From the NCBI GenBank assembly GCA_012519875.1, contig JAAYPL010000182.1:1-17711 (forward strand): a stretch of 17,711 nucleotides of DNA, read 5' to 3'. The notes beneath the pieces are model-generated. The model did not search any database, was not told where the DNA came from, and was given only the letters and a program-made list of their open reading frames with translations. This document shows, piece after piece, positions 1 through 6,605 of the stretch. Within the stretch, counting starts at the first letter, position 1, and each line of letters opens with the position of its first letter. This stretch comes from Clostridiaceae bacterium. Its GTDB lineage: Bacteria > Bacillota > Clostridia > Saccharofermentanales > UBA5734. The position numbers and the translations under genes were made by a program.

Positions 1-189
1 GTGAATCCGGCCTTTCAGCTCAACCGGCACGTCATTTAAACAGACCGCTGATCGTTGCTTTTCATCAAGTCGCGTTTGCGGGTTGCGACATGTTTCTCCA
101 TCCACCTTGACCTGACCTTTGCGAATCATGGCCTTAACTTCGGTTCGTGTACCCAGGCCGGCATTAGCCAAAAAGCGATCCAAACGCAT
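1..189 (-). CDS. RsuA-family 16S rRNA pseudouridine synthase, N-terminal part (cut by window edge)
   Basis: Partial gene; the 3' part lies beyond position 1. The 63 visible residues begin MRLDRFLANAGLGTRTEVK and form an S4 RNA-binding domain, with the IRKGQVKVDG stretch typical of the RsuA/RluB/RluF pseudouridine synthases. The catalytic domain with its Asp is outside the window, so the exact target (16S or 23S rRNA) cannot be settled; the N-terminus most resembles RsuA-type enzymes. The ATG at 189 (minus) is preceded by an AGAGGTGGG ribosome binding site about 6 nt away. The gene diverges from the Smr-domain gene and their promoters overlap. The family call is firm; the subfamily is inference. 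Confidence 0.85.
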   Translation of the reverse strand, partial: MRLDRFLANAGLGTRTEVKAMIRKGQVKVDGETCRNPQTRLDEKQRSAVCLNDVPVELKGRIH

Positions 190-210
190 ATTTTCCCACC
201 TCTTGACAGC

Positions 211-239
211 ATTATAGAGCTTATATCTCCGTTTGTCAG
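211..239 (-). promoter_or_regulatory. Promoter of the RsuA-like gene (minus strand)
   Basis: On the minus strand, CTGACA (plus 234-239) is followed after 17 bp by a perfect TATAAT (plus 211-216). This lies just ahead of the ribosome binding site and ATG at 189. Its -35 box overlaps the -35 box of the divergent plus-strand promoter. Confidence 0.65.
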
Positions 240-262
240 TCGATTGCCGGGCGTGGTACAAT
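233..262 (+). promoter_or_regulatory. Promoter of the Smr-domain gene
   Basis: TTGTCA (233-238), an 18-bp spacer, then TACAAT (257-262) preceded by TGG, which gives an extended -10 (TGnTACAAT). A start of transcription near 269 would lie downstream of the TTG at 267 and only about 10 nt before the ATG at 279, which argues for a later translation start. Confidence 0.55.
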
Positions 263-302
263 AATTTTGCGTGGATCGATGAAGGGATGTGGTCATGCAG
301 CC

Positions 303-641
303 GTGAGATTGATCAACATAGAACATGGCTATCCCAAGGTGGAAGAGGCCATCAAAAAATTAAAATTTGAGCTGTCCACCTTGCGCCGGATCGGGGTCAG
401 GGAGGTCAAGGTCATTCATGGCTATGGGTCAAGTGGTACCGGTGGCAGTATCCGTCAGGCGGCCCATCGGTATTTGAGCGAGCAACAGCGGATTGGCAGG
501 ATCAAGAATTTTTGCGCCGGTGAAAGTTTCGGCCCCTTTGAAGCGGCCGGCCGTAAAATGCTGGAGCTGAGTCCCGGCTTGCGCAAAGATCCTGATTGGG
601 GTCGACAAAATGATGGCATTACCATCGTTCTGCTCCGTTAA
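303..641 (+). CDS. Small Smr-domain (MutS2 C-terminal-like) protein
   Basis: Stand-alone Smr domain of 112 residues. The diagnostic loop KVIHGYGSSGTGG is followed by the helix SIRQAAHRYLSEQ, and the C-terminal DGITIVLLR matches the last strand of the domain. Smr domains bind or nick branched DNA or act as RNA endonucleases; which applies here cannot be told. The frame is open from a TTG at 267 and an ATG at 279. The GTG at 303 is preferred because it puts the N-terminus (MRLINIEHGYPKVEEA) where I remember small Smr proteins of clostridia beginning, and because the promoter's predicted transcription start is near 269. The ribosome binding site is weak for every option, so the start is uncertain. 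Confidence 0.8.
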   Translation: MRLINIEHGYPKVEEAIKKLKFELSTLRRIGVREVKVIHGYGSSGTGGSIRQAAHRYLSEQQRIGRIKNFCAGESFGPFEAAGRKMLELSPGLRKDPDWGRQNDGITIVLLR

Positions 642-683
642 TGATCGAAAAGCAAAGCAGCGACACCACCAGGATGTCGGCTG

Positions 684-692
684 TGGTACAAT
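684..692 (+). promoter_or_regulatory. Extended -10 promoter of the uracil-DNA glycosylase gene
   Basis: TGGTACAAT is an extended -10 element about 44 bp before the ATG at 736. No convincing -35 box precedes it, as is common for extended -10 promoters. The 11-mer GTGGTACAATA also occurs at 253-263 in the promoter of the preceding gene. Confidence 0.45.
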
Positions 693-735
693 AGATTTTA
701 CCCATTATACCAGCAATTGAAGGAGATCCGCCGAC

Positions 736-1389
736 ATGTCCGTCAATCCGACCGGAGAACAGCCCGACGCCCCACCGCTTTCTTTTGCAACGGCTTTTCT
801 TCAATTTGAGCAAGACTGTCAAAGCTGTCGTAACTGTCCGCTGTGCGAAACACGCCGTCAGGCCGTTGTTTGGCGCGGTACGCAGCGAGCCCGCCTGATG
901 TTGATCGGGGAGGGCCCGGGTGCCGAGGAAGACCAGCGAGGAGTGCCTTTTGTCGGGGCAGCCGGCCGTTTGCTCGACCTTTTGCTGACCGCAAACGGAC
1001 TTTTGCCCGAGGCTTTTCACATTTGCAATATCGTCAAATGCCGTCCTCCCGGAAATCGCGTGCCAACCCCGGAGGAGGCCAAGGCCTGCAAGCCACTCCT
1101 GGCCCGCCAGTTTCTTCTGGTTCGGCCGAAAGTAATTGTTCTTTTAGGGGCCACGGCTTACAAATATTTCACCGGGAACAGCGATGCAATCAGCAAGGTG
1201 CGCGGAAAGTGGATTGAGAGGCGTGGGTCCCTTATTATGCCAACCTTCCACCCCGCCTATATTTTGCGGAACAATAACGAGCGGATCCGGCTTTGGGAAG
1301 ATATCACCCAAGTTCGGTGCAAAATGGAGGAACTGGGCTATTTAAGCCCGCTTGTCTATCAGCCGGAAATGCCTTCGGGCCGTTCCTGA
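736..1389 (+). CDS. Family 4 uracil-DNA glycosylase (4Fe-4S)
   Basis: Removes uracil from DNA at the start of base-excision repair. The 217-residue protein carries the family 4 signatures: GEGPGAEED at about 58-66 (uracil and water-activating region), FVGAAGRLLD, NIVKCRPPGNR at 98-108, LGATA, and the HPAYILR motif with His172. The four expected [4Fe-4S] ligands are visible as C31, C34, C102 and C118. Two extra cysteines (C28, C37) extend the N-terminal group to CxxCxxCxxC. AGGAG at 721-725 supports the ATG at 736. The VanZ-like gene begins 17 bp after the stop, so the two are probably co-transcribed. Length is normal for the family. Confidence 0.95.
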   Translation: MSVNPTGEQPDAPPLSFATAFLQFEQDCQSCRNCPLCETRRQAVVWRGTQRARLMLIGEGPGAEEDQRGVPFVGAAGRLLDLLLTANGLLPEAFHICNIVKCRPPGNRVPTPEEAKACKPLLARQFLLVRPKVIVLLGATAYKYFTGNSDAISKVRGKWIERRGSLIMPTFHPAYILRNNNERIRLWEDITQVRCKMEELGYLSPLVYQPEMPSGRS

Positions 1390-1406
1390 GAAAGAGTAGA
1401 TGCAAT

Positions 1407-1910
1407 ATGTATCTGGAGAACAATCGTCGCCGTAGACCGGCCTTCGGGCCGATCATCAGCTGGATACTGGTTATCCTCTGGATGGCCGTCATCTTCTTTT
1501 TATCCGCCCAGGACGGCACGCAATCCGGAAGTCTGAGCAGCAGCATCGCTGCAGTCCTTTATCCGCTTTTATTCGGCCGTCAGGATCCGGAAGGGCAGTT
1601 GGCCTTTGAGGGCGTTCTGCGGACCTTGGCCCATGGTGGCATTTACTTTATATTGGCCCTGCTGGTCTGTCTGGCCCTTGTCAAGAGCCGGGTTCGCGAT
1701 ATTTGCAGCATGATTGTTACCTTTCTGATCTGTGCCGTCTATGCCGCATCAGATGAAATCCATCAGGCATATGTTCCGGGACGCGCCGGCGACTGGGTAG
1801 ATTTTTTGGTTGATATAGCGGGCGCAATCATCGGAATCGTTTTGTTCCATGCAGTCAGCGCCCTGCGCTATCTTAACCGTCAGCGCAGAGGATATGCCGA
1901 TCGGCTGTAG
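1407..1910 (+). CDS. VanZ-like family membrane protein
   Basis: A 167-residue integral membrane protein with about four hydrophobic segments (roughly residues 15-33, 68-92, 95-113 and 128-150). It has the VanZ-family hallmark DEIHQAYVPGRAGDWVDFLVD before the last helix, and an early FFLSAQDG motif also typical of the family. VanZ proteins are linked to low-level teicoplanin resistance, but most family members have no known activity; no glycopeptide resistance genes are nearby. The frame is open further upstream inside the glycosylase gene. The ATG at 1407 is chosen because homology starts there and it clears the upstream stop; its ribosome binding site (GAGAAAGAG) is weak, which suggests partial coupling to the upstream gene. 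Confidence 0.85.
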   Translation: MYLENNRRRRPAFGPIISWILVILWMAVIFFLSAQDGTQSGSLSSSIAAVLYPLLFGRQDPEGQLAFEGVLRTLAHGGIYFILALLVCLALVKSRVRDICSMIVTFLICAVYAASDEIHQAYVPGRAGDWVDFLVDIAGAIIGIVLFHAVSALRYLNRQRRGYADRL

Positions 1911-2010
1911 GTTTGAGATCCGGCTGGGCAATTGATGTTCCCGGTTGTGTTTGAAAATTCAAGTAACGCAGGTGACAAAATATCTAAGACACGTCCTTTA
2001 TACTGAAAGG

Positions 2011-2031
2011 GCTTAATTCATAATTTTAAGC
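2011..2031 (+). repeat. Inverted repeat upstream of the ferritin gene, possible operator
   Basis: GCTTAA and TTAAGC flank an AT-rich 9-bp spacer, 54 bp before the ferritin start. A TATACT at 1999-2004 just upstream could be a -10 box, which would place the repeat over the transcription start. No clear Fur or PerR consensus is visible. The 175-bp gap 1911-2085 shows no other gene. Confidence 0.3.
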
Positions 2032-2085
2032 AAAACGATTTGGCTTTTACTTAAATACAAAAGATTGTGAGGGAGGGACCTGCCA

Positions 2086-2604
2086 ATGATGAATGAGAAA
2101 GTCAACAAGGCTTTTAATGAACAGATGAATCGGGAGTTCTACTCGGCGTATTTGTACCTCGGCATGTCGGAGTGGTTAAGTCGCAATGCCTGGACAAACA
2201 GTGCGTCTTGGATGGTGGAACAGTACCGTGAGGAAATTGCCCATGCCGAAGGCCTTATGCGGTGGATTCAAAGATGTGATGGAGAAGTTGAGTTTTATGC
2301 CATAGGCGCTGTGCATACAAACTATGACTCGCTCTTGGATGTATTCGAAAAAGCACTGGCACACGAACAATTTGTTACTAAAAGCATACATGGGCTCGTC
2401 AAGTTAACGCAAGAGAATGAAGACAGAGCCAGCGAACTTTTCCTGGACTGGTATGTGATGGAGCAGGTCGAGGAAGAGGAAATGGCACGTGAGAATATTG
2501 ACAACATTAAACTTGCCGGTGACGACAGGAAAGCCCTCATTGATTTTGATAAATCCATGGCCGGCCGTACCTTTACCCCTCCCGCCATTCCTTATTTAGT
2601 GTAA
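2086..2604 (+). CDS. ftn: Non-haem bacterial ferritin
   Basis: Iron storage and detoxification protein of the FtnA type: oxidises Fe(II) and mineralises Fe(III) inside a 24-subunit shell in the cytoplasm. It has 172 residues, a normal length. The ferroxidase residues fall at the same numbers as in E. coli FtnA: E17, E50, H53 (EEIAHAE), E94 (AHEQF) and Q127 in MEQVEEEE. There is no haem-binding Met pattern of bacterioferritin. AGGGAGGG precedes the ATG at 2086; a second ATG follows immediately, so the start could shift by one codon. It is a single-gene unit ended by a strong terminator. In an anaerobe it would also protect against oxygen exposure (inference). Confidence 0.93.
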   Translation: MMNEKVNKAFNEQMNREFYSAYLYLGMSEWLSRNAWTNSASWMVEQYREEIAHAEGLMRWIQRCDGEVEFYAIGAVHTNYDSLLDVFEKALAHEQFVTKSIHGLVKLTQENEDRASELFLDWYVMEQVEEEEMARENIDNIKLAGDDRKALIDFDKSMAGRTFTPPAIPYLV

Positions 2605-2638
2605 AAATTCATCGGCTAGATGCTTAAGAAACTGCCCG

Positions 2639-2667
2639 AAGGAGCTCTTTACGGAGCTCCTTTTTCT
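2639..2667 (+). terminator. Rho-independent terminator of the ferritin gene
   Basis: A perfect 9-bp stem (AAGGAGCTC with GAGCTCCTT) around a 6-nt loop runs directly into TTTTTCT. The T-run is only on the plus-strand side, so it acts on the ferritin transcript. Confidence 0.9.
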
Positions 2668-2724
2668 ATGCTAAGGAAAACAGCCGTCAATACAGAAAAT
2701 CGTATCGACGACTGCGTTCGCTTG

Positions 2725-2798
2725 TGGCTGCCGGACTAGGATTTGAACCCAGACAGACTGATCCAGAGTCAGTAGTGCTACCCTTACACAATCCGGCA
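2725..2798 (-). tRNA. tRNA-Gln (anticodon CUG)
   Basis: On the minus strand the 74 bases fold as a cloverleaf. The acceptor TGCCGGA pairs with TCCGGCA, the D stem is GTGT/GCAC, and the anticodon stem ACTGA/TCAGT encloses loop CTCTGGA (anticodon CTG). The variable loop has 4 nt, and the T arm CTGGG-TTCAAAT-CCTAG contains one G-U pair. The discriminator is G73, as usual for tRNA-Gln, and CCA is encoded. It has its own promoter upstream and lies alone between ferritin and the phosphodiesterase gene. Confidence 0.95.
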
Positions 2799-2835
2799 TC
2801 AATATATTCGCTGCAAGGTCTGCTCAGCAGATGGA

Positions 2836-2864
2836 AATATATCATAAAGCCAAGCCCTTTGCAA
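2836..2864 (-). promoter_or_regulatory. Promoter of tRNA-Gln (minus strand)
   Basis: On the minus strand TTGCAA (plus 2859-2864) is followed after exactly 17 bp by TATATT (plus 2836-2841). Transcription would start near 2829, about 30 nt before the mature tRNA 5' end. Confidence 0.6.
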
Positions 2865-2909
2865 GCGCACAGCATACTCCGCTTGAGTACCGTTCTGTTT
2901 TCTTCTTAC

Positions 2910-3689
2910 TTACGAATTGAGGGTAGTTCGATTTTCGCAGCGCCGGTGAGCCAGATGCGGTTCTTGTTTCTCACACCATTTTGCGAATACATCCGGCCGG
3001 TTCGTAATGATGCCGGTGACTCCTTGTACACAGCACGCTTGCATTTCCTTTTCATCGTCTACCGTCCAAACATTGACGTCGATGCCTGCTTTTCGCAGGC
3101 AAGCGGCGCATTTTTTCCCGTCCGACGTTTTTAAAAAAGAGGCATGAGGATGGTACGCGGTTGCTTGAAGCGCAAGGCAATAGTTTTTCGGGCAACAAAT
3201 CCACGCATATATCAGCACGCCGATTTTAGCCCCGGCGTTTATTTTTTTGATTCGCCTGAGCGTAAAATGATTGAACGAAGAGTACAAAACACGTGATTCA
3301 AGCCCGTATTGCGACACGAGTTGCAGTACCTTTTCCTCAATGCCGGGATAAGGATTGGGGCCGGTTTTCAACTCGATATTTGTTAAAAGCTGTGGTACTG
3401 TCCGGGCAAACTGCAAATATTCTTCCAAAGCAGGTACCGTATGATCTATGTGCGTGCCGACACATATGCTTTGCAATTCTTTTGCCGTCACAGTTTCGAT
3501 GTTGCGATCAAGTCCCGCGGTGCGAAGCAGCGATTCGTCGTGGTGAATGACCGGCACTCCGTCCTGCGACAAATGCACATCGAGCTCAATGCCCTGTGCA
3601 CCCGCCTTTACTGCTTCGCGAAATGCTTTCATCGTGTTTTCGGGATATTTTGCGCTGAATCCTCTGTGCGCGTAACAAACCGGCATCAT
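2910..3689 (-). CDS. Glycerophosphodiester phosphodiesterase family protein
   Basis: Hydrolyses glycerophosphodiesters to an alcohol and glycerol-3-phosphate. The 259-residue protein shows the GDPD catalytic pattern: AHRG with H8 and R9, PENT at 16-19, the metal-binding IELDVHLSQDG with E35 and D37, HHD with H50, NIELK, and the C-terminal NVWTVDD and GIITNRPD segments. There is no signal peptide, so it should be cytoplasmic, like UgpQ-type enzymes. Its ATG overlaps the stop of the upstream rhodanese lipoprotein gene as ATGA, indicating translational coupling. A second ATG follows directly, so the start may be one codon later. The C-terminus is Cys- and His-bearing but otherwise unremarkable. 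Confidence 0.92.
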   Translation of the reverse strand: MMPVCYAHRGFSAKYPENTMKAFREAVKAGAQGIELDVHLSQDGVPVIHHDESLLRTAGLDRNIETVTAKELQSICVGTHIDHTVPALEEYLQFARTVPQLLTNIELKTGPNPYPGIEEKVLQLVSQYGLESRVLYSSFNHFTLRRIKKINAGAKIGVLIYAWICCPKNYCLALQATAYHPHASFLKTSDGKKCAACLRKAGIDVNVWTVDDEKEMQACCVQGVTGIITNRPDVFAKWCEKQEPHLAHRRCENRTTLNS

Positions 3690-4339
3690 TTAAGTCCACT
3701 CTTTTCCAAATCGCCTTTATAGCCGGAGATACCGCCTAAGTCGAAAATGACCCTGTATCCTAAATCCTGAAGGACTTTAGCGGCTGTGGCCGAGCGGCGT
3801 CCGCTCCGGCAATAGAGCAGGAGCGTGCTGTCCTGATCCGGTATGCTGTTCACAATATCATTGATCTGATCTACAGGGATATTGATGCTCTCCGGTACAT
3901 GGCCTGCTTCGAATTCCTCTGCGGTTCTCACATCGATCAGGCAGGTTTTTTCCGGCCTGATCTGCAGCAGCTGATGGGCTAGGTCAAAGCCGGCCGGATA
4001 AGTTTTGCTTTCGCCCGAGAGCTTTTCCGAGGCAACAATAACCGCTTGTGGCGGAAAAGACTCCATGAGCCGGTCGAAGGCCAATGCCATGACATCTCCG
4101 GCCTGAATATCCTGAGGATCGTCAAAGCGGGCAATGAACGGTAAATGAAGGCTTTCTTTGGCTTCTGCGGTGGTTTTTGTGATGACAAACAAATTGTTGC
4201 CGAGATGAATGGCTTCAAAAGGTAGTCCGGATGGGCCAGGGGGCTTCCGGCAGCCGGGCAGGCCGACACTCAGAATCGTCGTGATAATCAGCAAAAGGCT
4301 GAAGAATTTTACTTTTTTCATACAGAGCCGCTTCCTCAT
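3686..4339 (-). CDS. Rhodanese-domain lipoprotein
   Basis: Predicted extracytoplasmic lipoprotein of 217 residues. A basic start (MRKRLCMKK), a hydrophobic stretch and a lipobox-like GLPGC with Cys30 form the signal peptide. Residues about 130-217 are a single rhodanese domain (CLIDVRTAEEFEAGHVPESINIP) with active-site loop CRSGRR at 177-182 and Cys177 as the sulfur acceptor. Residues 35-125 are a linker region I do not recognise. Two starts are possible. The ATG at 4339 has an excellent AGGAGGTGA site at 4346-4354 (gap 6 nt); the ATG at 4321 has a weaker AGGAAG. The former is used. It is followed by the phosphodiesterase gene with a 4-bp overlap. The substrate is unknown. Confidence 0.85.
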   Translation of the reverse strand: MRKRLCMKKVKFFSLLLIITTILSVGLPGCRKPPGPSGLPFEAIHLGNNLFVITKTTAEAKESLHLPFIARFDDPQDIQAGDVMALAFDRLMESFPPQAVIVASEKLSGESKTYPAGFDLAHQLLQIRPEKTCLIDVRTAEEFEAGHVPESINIPVDQINDIVNSIPDQDSTLLLYCRSGRRSATAAKVLQDLGYRVIFDLGGISGYKGDLEKSGLK

Positions 4340-4360
4340 CCACGTTCACCTCCTGCTCGT

Positions 4361-4389
4361 TTGTAAAAGCATACCGACGATGATAAAAT
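4361..4389 (+). promoter_or_regulatory. Promoter of fbp
   Basis: TTGTAA (4361-4366), a 17-bp spacer and TAAAAT (4384-4389). Transcription would begin near 4396, about 50 nt before the fbp ATG. It lies within the short intergenic region divergent to the rhodanese lipoprotein gene and overlaps that gene's own upstream region. Confidence 0.55.
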
Positions 4390-4404
4390 AAACCCAACTT
4401 AGTC

Positions 4405-4420
4405 TGTATCACCTGTATCA
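4405..4420 (+). repeat. Direct repeat TGTATCA in the fbp leader
   Basis: Two copies of TGTATCA (4405-4411, 4414-4420) with 9-nt period lie just downstream of the predicted transcription start. They could be a regulator site, but no known operator is recognised. Confidence 0.3.
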
Positions 4421-4444
4421 ATCATAAGGTAAGGGGGACCTGTT

Positions 4445-6400
4445 ATGCAATATCAGAAATACCTCCGTTTATTGGCAAAAGAGTATCCGACGGCGCACTT
4501 GGCGCGCGGCGAGATCATCCGCCTTGCTGCTCTGCGCGAGCTGCCGAAAGGAACCGAATATTTCTTCTCCGATCTGCACGGCGAGGCAGGTGCCTTTATT
4601 CATCTGCTGCGCAGCGCTTCGGGCAATATCCGAACAAAAATCCGCGAACTCTATCAAAACACCCTGACCGAGGAAACGCAAAACCGGTTGGCCAACCTGA
4701 TCTACGACCCGCCGCGCATTCTTCAGATTGTACGGAAAAGCGATCGTCTGACGCAGGAGTGGATTCGGATCACGATCACCCGCCTGACAAACCTGCTGCA
4801 ATATATCTCGTCAAAGTATCCCCAGGCACTTGTCCGCGAGCATATGCCGGCGGAATACGTAAACGTCCTCTACGAGCTTCTTTACTCGAGCGCGGAAGGG
4901 CAGAGCAAACACGATTACTGCAACACAATCATACAGTTTGTGATCGATACCGATGCGAGCGAGGATTTCATCACTGCGATTTGCGGGATGATTCAGAGGA
5001 TTTGCGTCAACAACCTGCATATTATCGGTGACATTTACGACCGTGGTCCGGGACCGCACCGGATCATGGAAGAGCTGATCGATTTTGACCGGGTCGATAT
5101 CCAGTGGGGCAATCATGATGTAGTTTGGATGGGTGCCGCAAGCGGCAGCCTTGCCTGCATGGCGAATGTGCTGCGCGTCGGGATCAGCTACAATACTTTT
5201 GATTGTCTGGAGGAAGGTTACGGCATTAATTTACGTCAGCTTTCAACATTCGCCGCCGAAGTTTACGGGGATGACCCGTGTGAGCGTTTCATGCCGAAGC
5301 TGCTTGACGAAAATATCTACTCCTTCGTGGATGAGGAGCTCACCGCCAAGATGCATAAGGCGATCTCGATTATTCAATTCAAGCTGGAAGGTCAGCTCAT
5401 CGATCGCAATCCCGAGTTTGCGATGGACGACCGCAACGTGCTCAAAAAAGTCGACTTCGAAAAGGGTGTTTACATTGTCGATGGCGTCGAATATCCGATG
5501 CTGGACACAAACTTCCCAACGGTCGATCCCGCAGACCCTCTCCGCCTGACAGAGGCGGAGGAAGAGCTGATGCACACCATCGACGCCTCATTCCGTCACA
5601 GTGAGCCGCTCCAGCGGCATATCAACTTTTTCTACTCCCATGGCGGAACGTACAAGATTGTCAACGGTAACCTGCTGTTTCACGGCTGTATTCCGATGTC
5701 GGAGAACGGTGAGTTTCAGGAGTGCATGATTAACGGTCGTGCCTACGCCGGGAAAGCCCTTCTTGACCAGATCAACTTTGTTACACAACGCGCCTTCTTC
5801 TCGGAGACAGAATCGGAGGAGCCTTCATATGCTGCCGATTTTATGTGGTACCTTTGGTGCGGCCCGCGCTCGCCGATGTTCGGAAAAAGCAAGATGGCAA
5901 CGTTTGAGGGTTTCTTTGTCGACAACAAAGAGTTGCGCAAGGAAAAGATGAACGATTACTATCGTCTCAGCGAAGATGAAGCCATTTGCGACAAGATTTT
6001 CCGGGAATTCGGCATGGATCCGGATATTTCCCATATCATCAACGGACACGTACCGGTCAAGATCAAAGACGGTGAAACACCCGTCAAGGCGAGCGGTAAA
6101 CTCTTTGTTATCGATGGCGGAATTTCCAAGGCTTATCAGCCGAGGACCGGAATCGCCGGCTACACAATGATTTTCAACTCCCACCATCTCGCGCTCGCCG
6201 AGCACACCAGCTTCGACCAGATTGAAAATGACGATGGCAGCTACACGCCGAAAATACAGATCGTCGAACCGATGCCACGACGTTTAAAGATTGCAGATAC
6301 CGATCTCGGTGCCGAACTTGAAGAGAAAATCAAAGACCTTCGCGCCTTGATCGATGCGTATCGCAACGGTGTTCTCAAGGAGCGAATCGCCGACAGCTAG
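4445..6400 (+). CDS. fbp: Class III fructose-1,6-bisphosphatase
   Basis: Converts fructose-1,6-bisphosphate to fructose-6-phosphate in gluconeogenesis. This Mn-dependent class III family is characteristic of Bacillota and a few other groups. The 651 residues match the usual length (about 640-670). The metallophosphoesterase core is visible as SDLHGE (D43, H45), GDIYDRGPGPH at 195-205 (D196, D199, R200), WGNHDVVWMGA from 221, and further His-containing motifs FYSHGG, INGHVP and FNSHHL. AAGGGGGA precedes the ATG with about 7 nt spacing. It is a single-gene unit: a promoter is upstream, a new promoter follows 134 bp after its stop, and no strong terminator is seen after it. Confidence 0.96.
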   Translation: MQYQKYLRLLAKEYPTAHLARGEIIRLAALRELPKGTEYFFSDLHGEAGAFIHLLRSASGNIRTKIRELYQNTLTEETQNRLANLIYDPPRILQIVRKSDRLTQEWIRITITRLTNLLQYISSKYPQALVREHMPAEYVNVLYELLYSSAEGQSKHDYCNTIIQFVIDTDASEDFITAICGMIQRICVNNLHIIGDIYDRGPGPHRIMEELIDFDRVDIQWGNHDVVWMGAASGSLACMANVLRVGISYNTFDCLEEGYGINLRQLSTFAAEVYGDDPCERFMPKLLDENIYSFVDEELTAKMHKAISIIQFKLEGQLIDRNPEFAMDDRNVLKKVDFEKGVYIVDGVEYPMLDTNFPTVDPADPLRLTEAEEELMHTIDASFRHSEPLQRHINFFYSHGGTYKIVNGNLLFHGCIPMSENGEFQECMINGRAYAGKALLDQINFVTQRAFFSETESEEPSYAADFMWYLWCGPRSPMFGKSKMATFEGFFVDNKELRKEKMNDYYRLSEDEAICDKIFREFGMDPDISHIINGHVPVKIKDGETPVKASGKLFVIDGGISKAYQPRTGIAGYTMIFNSHHLALAEHTSFDQIENDDGSYTPKIQIVEPMPRRLKIADTDLGAELEEKIKDLRALIDAYRNGVLKERIADS

Positions 6401-6475
6401 TACACATCCCTCTACTGGATGACTTGCTCCGGCTCATATGTTGCAATATGGTGTCCGGAAGGTTTTTGCATGTCT

Positions 6476-6493
6476 GGAAACAGGCCTGTTTCC
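6476..6493. repeat. 18-bp perfect palindrome between fbp and the next operon
   Basis: GGAAACAGGCCTGTTTCC is its own reverse complement. As RNA it could form a 7-bp hairpin with a GGCC loop, but no T-run follows on either side, so a terminator is doubtful. The rest of 6401-6533 shows nothing recognisable. Confidence 0.5.
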
Positions 6494-6533
6494 GGTTGTT
6501 TCACGGACAAAAGTTTTAAGGAACACGGAGTTA

Positions 6534-6561
6534 TTGACATATGCCGGAAATGATGTATAAT
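6534..6561 (+). promoter_or_regulatory. Consensus sigma-A promoter of the DUF5320/ATPase/NifX operon
   Basis: TTGACA (6534-6539), a 16-bp spacer and TATAAT (6556-6561): both hexamers match consensus exactly. Transcription should start near 6569; an AAAGGAGGTG ribosome binding site follows at about 6590-6599. A promoter this strong probably needs repression, which fits the inverted repeat around it. Confidence 0.85.
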
Positions 6562-6582
6562 GGTAATAGATGGCATATGTCA
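6535..6582. promoter_or_regulatory. Perfect 11-bp inverted repeat enclosing the promoter (likely operator)
   Basis: TGACATATGCC (6535-6545) overlaps the -35 box and GGCATATGTCA (6572-6582) lies just after the predicted transcription start; arm centres are 37 bp apart. Each arm contains the palindrome CATATG. The arrangement suits a repressor binding two sites that bracket the -10. The DUF134 protein encoded in this operon is an obvious candidate, but that is inference. Confidence 0.6.
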
Positions 6583-6605
6583 TAAATTCAAAGGAGGTGC
6601 ATAGT

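Noticed and set aside
619..1020. 133-codon antisense ORF opposite the uracil-DNA glycosylase
   Set aside because: It lies opposite a clearly conserved gene, has no recognisable motif and no ribosome binding site; it is an overlap artefact.
2724..3134. 136-codon plus-strand ORF across the tRNA and the phosphodiesterase 3' end
   Set aside because: It begins inside the tRNA gene and runs antisense to a conserved gene; no support.
6476..6493. Palindrome as the fbp terminator
   Set aside because: The loop would be only four bases and no T-run follows on either strand.
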